Shown piece after piece: positions 59,277 to 64,000 of a stretch of DNA of 64,000 nt. Location of the stretch: the NCBI RefSeq assembly GCF_905220365.1, contig NC_061131.1, forward strand, positions 11,569,318 through 11,633,317, in the 5' to 3' direction. A model generated the notes under the pieces. That model was not told the origin of the DNA and did not search any database. It worked only from the letters and a program-made list of their open reading frames with translations. A program made the position numbers and the translations under genes. Within the stretch, counting starts at the first letter, position 1. Each line of letters starts with the position of its first letter. The stretch is from Vanessa cardui. Its lineage: Eukaryota; Arthropoda; Insecta; Lepidoptera; Nymphalidae.

Positions 59277-60200
59277 TCCTATGGGCTTCCCGGGAAATTA
59301 TGCAATTGGATTACCAGCTTTTTGGCAGATCGGAGCATCAAGGTCGTTGTCGACGGTGCATGCTCTGACTTAAAATTCGTCAATGCTGGTGTTCCACAAG
59401 GCTGCGTTCTATCACCCACTCTGTTTCTTCTGCATATCAATGATTTGTTGCAAATCGGGAACATTCATTGCTATGCAGACGACAGTACCGTTGACACCTT
59501 ATACACCGGCCGCGCTAATATTTCTCGGGAAAACGTCGAAGAGAACCGGAACAAACTTGTGTCTGAAATCGAGTCTTCATTAAACGAAGTCTCGAATTGG
59601 GGCCGGCTAAATCTAGTCCATTTCAACCCCAAGAAGACGCAAGTTTGCGCGTTAACCGCAAAAAAAACACCATTTGTCGTATGTGCGGCTGTAGCGGCTA
59701 TCGGAATGTTCTCAAATGGTGGAGCATTTGAGAACATTCCGATAGCCGCTACAGGTAGTATCTGAATTTCGAGCCTCGTTCAGTTCCGCGGTCAATTGGA
59801 AGGCAAAGCCAAATTGGCTTCAAAAAAGCTGGGCGTGCTCAGCAAGGCGAGACAGTATTTCACGTCGGCCCATCGCCTTAAACTTTGGCTTTGCGTAGAG
59901 ATGTCGGATCACTCTGCATCTTCTACCGAATTTTTCACGGAGAATGTTCCGAGGAATTGTTCGGATTAACTAAGTTTCACCCGCACCACCTTGATGTCCG
60001 AAAATCCACAACAGCGCGATTTCTCAGACATTTTCTGCCTCGCACAACCACTTTGTGGAACCAGCTTTCGCCGGCGGTTTTTCCGAACCGATACGACATG
60101 GGAACCTTCAAGAAAAGAGCGTACTCCTTTGTGAAAGGCCGGCAACGCACACGCAACACAACGCACCTGCAAGTCCCCTGGTGTTGCAGATGTCCATGGA
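59277..60200 (+). pseudogene. Reverse transcriptase fragment of the + strand LINE
   Basis: RT motif B reads VPQGCVLSPTLFLLHINDLL and motif C HCYADDSTVDTL, both intact. Downstream, NWGRLNLVHFNPKKTQVCAL leads into a stretch disrupted by the hairpin at 59,690-59,753. After a frame change and what looks like loss of about 50 residues, ALRRDVGSLCIFYRIFHGEC SEELFGL-type sequence follows (59,885 on), then a second gap before the C-terminal KKRAYSFVKGRQRT. Motif A and everything upstream were never copied or are lost. Not functional. Confidence 0.85.
59690..59753. repeat. Perfect 29-bp inverted repeat within the LINE
   Basis: Left arm 59,690-59,718 begins TGTAGCGGCTATCGGAATG. Right arm 59,725-59,753 is its exact reverse complement. 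The loop is GTGGAG. The right arm continues the LINE reading (FENIPIAATGSI); the left arm is the odd one out. Confidence 0.95.
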
Positions 60201-60268
60201 CGGTGGTAGTCACTTTCCATCAGGTGAGCCTCCTGCTCGTTTGCCACATATGCAATAAAAAAAAAAAA

Positions 60269-60614
60269 CATGGTATATCCCGAAATCAATAACTTTAATA
60301 ATAAAAATAACCATGTTAATTTAAAATCTTATCTTTAGTATTGAAATGAAAACTCCCCAATGGCTTGACTTTTTTGGATATGTTTGAAGTTGTTGCTCTA
60401 TTTCATTATTTATTTGCACAAACACCCCTTTGAGTAGTTTTGGAGTTTATCGCGAACATCCGACGGGGGACTTGTTTTATAATATGTAGTGATTAACTGT
60501 GATTAGTTGTTACGATATCGTTACTGTTTATCTTAGCGTATCGCATGGCGTAGTGATTTTCGTTTCTTACCTTTTGCATATGAGTCATTTTAGTGTAGTG
60601 TCATGATTTTTTAA
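60269..60614. other. A+T-rich DNA, no gene seen
   Basis: No supportable feature. Confidence 0.5.
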
Positions 60615-60850
60615 ATATAAATAAATAAATAAATAATAAATGTTTATTTCATCAATAACCAAGACAGTACAATAAAATCTCAAAGGTTGACTTCTTCTTT
60701 TGAGTGCCGTGAGCTCCCGTGCCAGAAGAAGTCGCTCTTCCTTAACACATTCACACTTTAATTCAAAGTTATAAGATGAAACAAGCTAAGAATTAAGAAT
60801 TACAAAAATACATATATATATATATATAATAGCTAAAGGTAGAGCGCGTT

Positions 60851-60889
60851 CGCGTGTGTGTCTCTCTCTGTATATGTGTGTGTGTGTGT

Positions 60890-60926
<37 letters not shown>
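60851..60926. repeat. (GT)n microsatellite
   Basis: Interrupted GT repeat (with short CT and AT interruptions) in the 3' UTR of the minus-strand LINE. Confidence 0.9.
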
Positions 60927-60959
60927 TGTATGGCTAATTGTATAGATATCCAATCCAAT

Positions 60960-62700
60960 CTACAAAACATGATAAAGTAATAATTCAGTATCATCATAAC
61001 TCAAACTTTTAAGCCACGCAATTATTTTCGGTTTACATTCGTGCAGAGTTAGAGGGTATATTTGTAGGATGTCATTGCATTTATTATACAAATGCGATGC
61101 AAGATACTGTAACTGTGATTGAGCAAATTTTGTATGTGTCTGTATTTTCTTAGCAACACTAGTGTTTCTTCGCTTATTCATGTTTTTTGGGTTGTAATCT
61201 AATTTTGTATGCTTTTTTAATGTTATATGTAATACGAAAAGCTTTCTAATGGAGAGTAAATCAGTTTCGGTGTACAGTTTCTGAGTTGAAAACCTACGCT
61301 TTTTGAAATAAGCTACCTTAAGTAGTGCCCTCTGTGCTCTTTCTATTTGAATTAATTTGCTTTTGGCTGCCCCACCCCATACTGTGATGCAATAGATGGA
61401 GACAGATTGGGCCAAAGCAGTGTAAATTTGGTTAATTAATGATTTTGTTGCTACTTGTCGAAGGATTTTAAATATCCAGATTAGTTTACGTAACCTAGAA
61501 GCCACCAGTTCAATATGAGCATGCCATGAGAGCCTGTAGTCCAATATAACACCCAAATACTTCACGTTATCCACCTTTTCTATAGAAGGACAGTTACATC
61601 CTGTGGATCTCAAGGTATTAGCGCCTTGATATCAAAATTTGTCGGTTGCGTTCTATTGTTGAGTGAAAAAGAAACGTATTTTGTTTTTTGGGTATTTAGG
61701 GTGAGCAAATTATTTTTTAGCCACTCCGCAACCACCTTGAGACCTAGTTCTGCATCAGTTCTTACTAGATCCCATGTTTTATTGGAAAATATCAGAGCGG
61801 TGTCATCTGCGTAGGATAAAATTCTGGTATTTTTTATTTTTAAGTTGCACAGATCGTTAAGGTAGACCAGGAACAGAGTAGGTCCTAACACGCTGCCCTG
61901 TGGTACTCCGTAGTCAATAGTCTCACGATTACTTATCGCAGCACCAACTTTAACCCTCTGAGTTCTGTTGCTGAGGTAGTCCTTGATGAGTTTCAGTGGA
62001 GTATCTCTAAAACCTATACGTTCTAACTTATTAACAAGGATAGGGATACACACCGTGTCAAACGCCTTTTTTAGGTCGATAAATACTCCTAGGCATTTGC
62101 GTTTGGCATCCAGATCGTTTACGACTACTGATGTTAGAGCTTCTACGGCGTCTGCAGTTGATTTACCTGTTTGGAAGCCAAATTGATTTTCTGCTATTAT
62201 ATCAAATTTTTGTAAATAATGTACAATCCGTGTATTTAAGACTTTTTCCACGACCTTTGATATTGACGTCAATACAGATATTGGCCTGTAATTGCTAATG
62301 TCATGTTCATCCCCGCCCTTGTATACTGGTGTTATAAGTGATTCCTTCAGTGAGGAGGGGAATACACCATTTTCGAAGCACAAATTTACTAAGTGGCAAA
62401 TTATAGGAACAACATGAGATCGAGCTTGTTTCAGAAAGCTTGTTGGAATGCCATCCTATCCAGGAGCACTGTTTGTTTTTAAGTTGGTGAGCACCCTATG
62501 TATTTCCTCCTCGTCGGTGTTAAGAAGAACAAATGAGCTAAGGCTTGCAGCGCTCGGAAGCGTGATGTCTGGATCATCAATATGAGATCGAATTATGGAA
62601 TCAGCCAGTTCCTTTCCTATACCGCTAAAGTACTTATTTATAAAGTTAAGCGATTCTGCTTGCGAAGACTTACAGTGAAGCAGCTTAGAATTATCCGTTT
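60960..62700 (-). pseudogene. Reverse transcriptase of the minus-strand LINE
   Basis: From the right: upstream region with LHCKSSQAESLNFINKYF and LTNLKTNSAPG, then an in-frame TAG at 62,456-62,458 where related proteins have Trp. The same frame continues with FENGVFPSSLKESLITPVYK, GGDEHDISNYRPISV, motif A FIDLKKAFDTV, motif B YGVPQGSVLGPTLF and motif C SYADDTALIF: the catalytic Asp residues are all present. A one-base frame change at about 61,610-61,620 moves to the C-terminal 217 codons (NVKYLGVILDYRLSWHAHI, ALAQSVSIYCITVWGGA, ... LLLYHVL), whose stop is at 60,960. The endonuclease domain is missing through 5' truncation. Confidence 0.9.
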
Positions 62701-62730
62701 TCGTCTGTTTTAAATTTGTAATAGTAAAAA

Positions 62731-63320
62731 TATTATAAAAATATACTTTTATAATTTGAATTGAAATAATAATATTAAATACGGCTTTAATTTTTAAATA
62801 CCTTTTTATTTGAAATAACATTTATTAGTATAATTAGTGATTCGGTTATCGACACCGTATTGTGGGACTCTAGTCACTTCCTCTCGTAGCGTGGTGCGGC
62901 GACTGGTACTGCCTGGCACGAGAAAAACAAAAGGCATTGGATTTAGAACGGTAAGATGAGAAGAAAGCTAGATTCGTGGATGGGCGGTAAAAGGATATGA
63001 TTATATACAATAAGCGGATAAATAATATATGTATCGATTATTAAGAGTAGTTTTATTACAGTAGGTATAGTTTACATAATCGTTATCACGTATATGACGA
63101 ATTATGTTGAGCATCTATTCCTCAAAATGCTGTGAAAATTCTTCGAACACCTAAACTTTCGTTATAACAATCCCGTGTTAAGAAGTTTGCCAAGACGTAG
63201 GTAGTTGTGTTAAGTTGACGTATAAACGTGACTTTTTCGGTATTATGAAGTTAGTCGTGCGAAGAAAAGCGAATAACGCAAATTATATAAGATACACATA
63301 TCTAGTATCATTATTAAAGA
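62731..63320. other. A+T-rich DNA, no gene seen
   Basis: A slightly G+C-richer patch lies at 62,875-62,935 ('ctcgtagcgtggtgcggcga'). No gene or family recognised. Confidence 0.45.
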
Positions 63321-63551
63321 TACTAGCTGTGCCCACGACTTCGTTGGCTTTTGAATTAAACAAAAGAAGTTATTGTTGTAGTCTAACTTATTACTTACTA
63401 CATCGGCTACCAGTGAAACTCGCGTCAAAATCGGTACAGCCGTTTCAGAGATTAGTCGGAACAAATAGATAGACAGACCGACACACAAAAATTGTATATA
63501 CATTATACATACATATGCAGTAAAAAGCGGTTATTTTAATATTACAAAAAT
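63321..63551 (+). repeat. Dispersed repeat E1
   Basis: Second copy of the 28.0 kb repeat: 'tactagctgtgcccacgact', 'cagtgaaactcgcgtcaaaa', 'tcggtacagccgtttcagag', 'acatatgcagtaaaaagcgg' and 'ttattttaatattacaaaaa'. The overlapping open frames on both strands are incidental. Confidence 0.6.
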
Positions 63552-64000
63552 ACTTATATTATAAGGAATTTTATTATTACACATGAAATTTTGTTTATTG
63601 AACGTCAATAAAATGCTACTTCTAATTAGTAAAAGCGAATTAATTACATATTAAACAAACAGAATAATATCAACATTCAGTTATATTAGAGATCTTAAAA
63701 CTCATCATTATTAAATATGTCAGAATCGTCAGTTTTAGTCGAAAATATATTAAAAGACGAGGTATGTTACTTCGTATTTCAGCGACAAAGTGCAATCTGT
63801 ATGGTAATACGCACTTGTATAATGTATGTGTATGTATGTAGCGTAGAAAAACTCGAAAGCACTTCCCGCCTTCCCTTTGAACTGAATGCTTAAATAGGTC
63901 GAAAGAGAATCAGAGAGAAAAGGGAAATTATTCAAATGGTATATGATAAAGAAATAAGCTCACTACTATTATGATTTGAACTGTATATGACTCGTTCAAA
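63552..64000. other. A+T-rich DNA, no gene seen
   Basis: No supportable feature to the end of the window. Confidence 0.5.

Larger units (their letters stand above)
59272..60268 (+). mobile_element. CR1/Jockey-group LINE, 5'-truncated and rearranged
   Basis: Sense-strand RT remnants begin abruptly with GLPGKLCNWITSFLADRS and end with an A-rich tail after 'ctttccatcaggtgagcc'. Internal deletions and a 64-bp palindrome interrupt the coding. The 3' ~185 bp are nearly the same as the fragment at 18,077-18,261. I place it in the CR1/Jockey group by its VPQGCVLSPTLF and YADD motifs and A-rich tail; finer assignment needs a tree. Confidence 0.85.
60615..62730 (-). mobile_element. CR1/L2-like LINE, 5'-truncated, least decayed
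   Basis: Minus-strand LINE of about 2.1 kb. The RT and C-terminal regions are readable with only two obvious lesions. The 3' UTR contains a (CA)n microsatellite (GT on the + strand, 60,851-60,926), a stem with arms GACTTCTTCT/AGAAGAAGTC (60,689-60,698 and 60,724-60,733), and a terminal (TTTA)n tail at about 60,615-60,640. The 5' edge is taken where coding similarity fades near 62,730. Microsatellite tails are usual in the L2/CR1 group. Confidence 0.85.

Noticed and set aside
46575..60300. Shared word 'atcccgaaatYaataacttta' at 46.57 and 60.27 kb as a new repeat
   Set aside because: Similarity does not extend clearly beyond about 20 bases, so chance or a tiny remnant cannot be separated.

Overview
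The window looks like lepidopteran nuclear DNA, probably from a nymphalid-type butterfly. It is strongly A+T-rich and packed with small dispersed repeats whose look I associate with moth and butterfly genomes: two tRNA-headed SINE families, RTE- and CR1/L2-type LINE remnants, a mariner, Helitron-like elements ending CTAG|T, and TIR elements with 'accgacttcaaa' termini. I cannot name the species.

I found no convincing host protein-coding gene in 64 kb. Every long open frame (55.4-62.8 kb and 19.7-20.7 kb) belongs to a transposable element. The window is therefore intergenic, or the interior of a very long intron. The best hint of a host transcription unit is a CpG-rich island at about 2.99-3.13 kb, followed by a consensus splice donor at 3400/3401, which could be a non-coding first exon on the + strand.

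Layout. 1-19 kb: mostly unique A+T-rich DNA with SINE-A (7.0, 10.4, 14.7 kb), SINE-B (1.5, 9.0, 18.8 kb), family-D LINE-tail elements (6.9, 7.5, 13.5, 16.9 kb), a TA-flanked MITE (5.55 kb), Helitron pieces (11.6, 15.3 kb), a TIR element (11.7 kb) and truncated LINE ends (16.1, 16.7, 17.5, 18.1 kb). 19.6-20.9 kb: a nearly complete mariner with DD34D transposase, broken by one short deletion. 21-54 kb: more of the same families, two further MITE copies (23.9, 43.9 kb), Helitrons at 25.5, 33.2, 50.5 and 53.1 kb, a (TA)47 hairpin inside a tandem duplication (39.0-39.5 kb), and a near-perfect 117-bp foldback (45.2-45.5 kb). 55.2-62.7 kb: three LINEs of different lineages: an RTE-clade element inserted in a SINE-A (12-bp target duplication visible), a rearranged CR1/Jockey-group copy on the + strand, and a less decayed CR1/L2-like copy on the - strand.

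How the parts relate. SINE-A ends in a tail that resembles the last codons and 3' end of the RTE element in this window. Family D ends in a tail that resembles the 3' end of the 59.3-60.3 kb LINE. Non-autonomous elements and their likely LINE helpers are thus present side by side. I see no CRISPR array, prokaryotic operon, rRNA or free-standing tRNA gene, and no evidence of a new biological system. The unusual material is mobile-element architecture.
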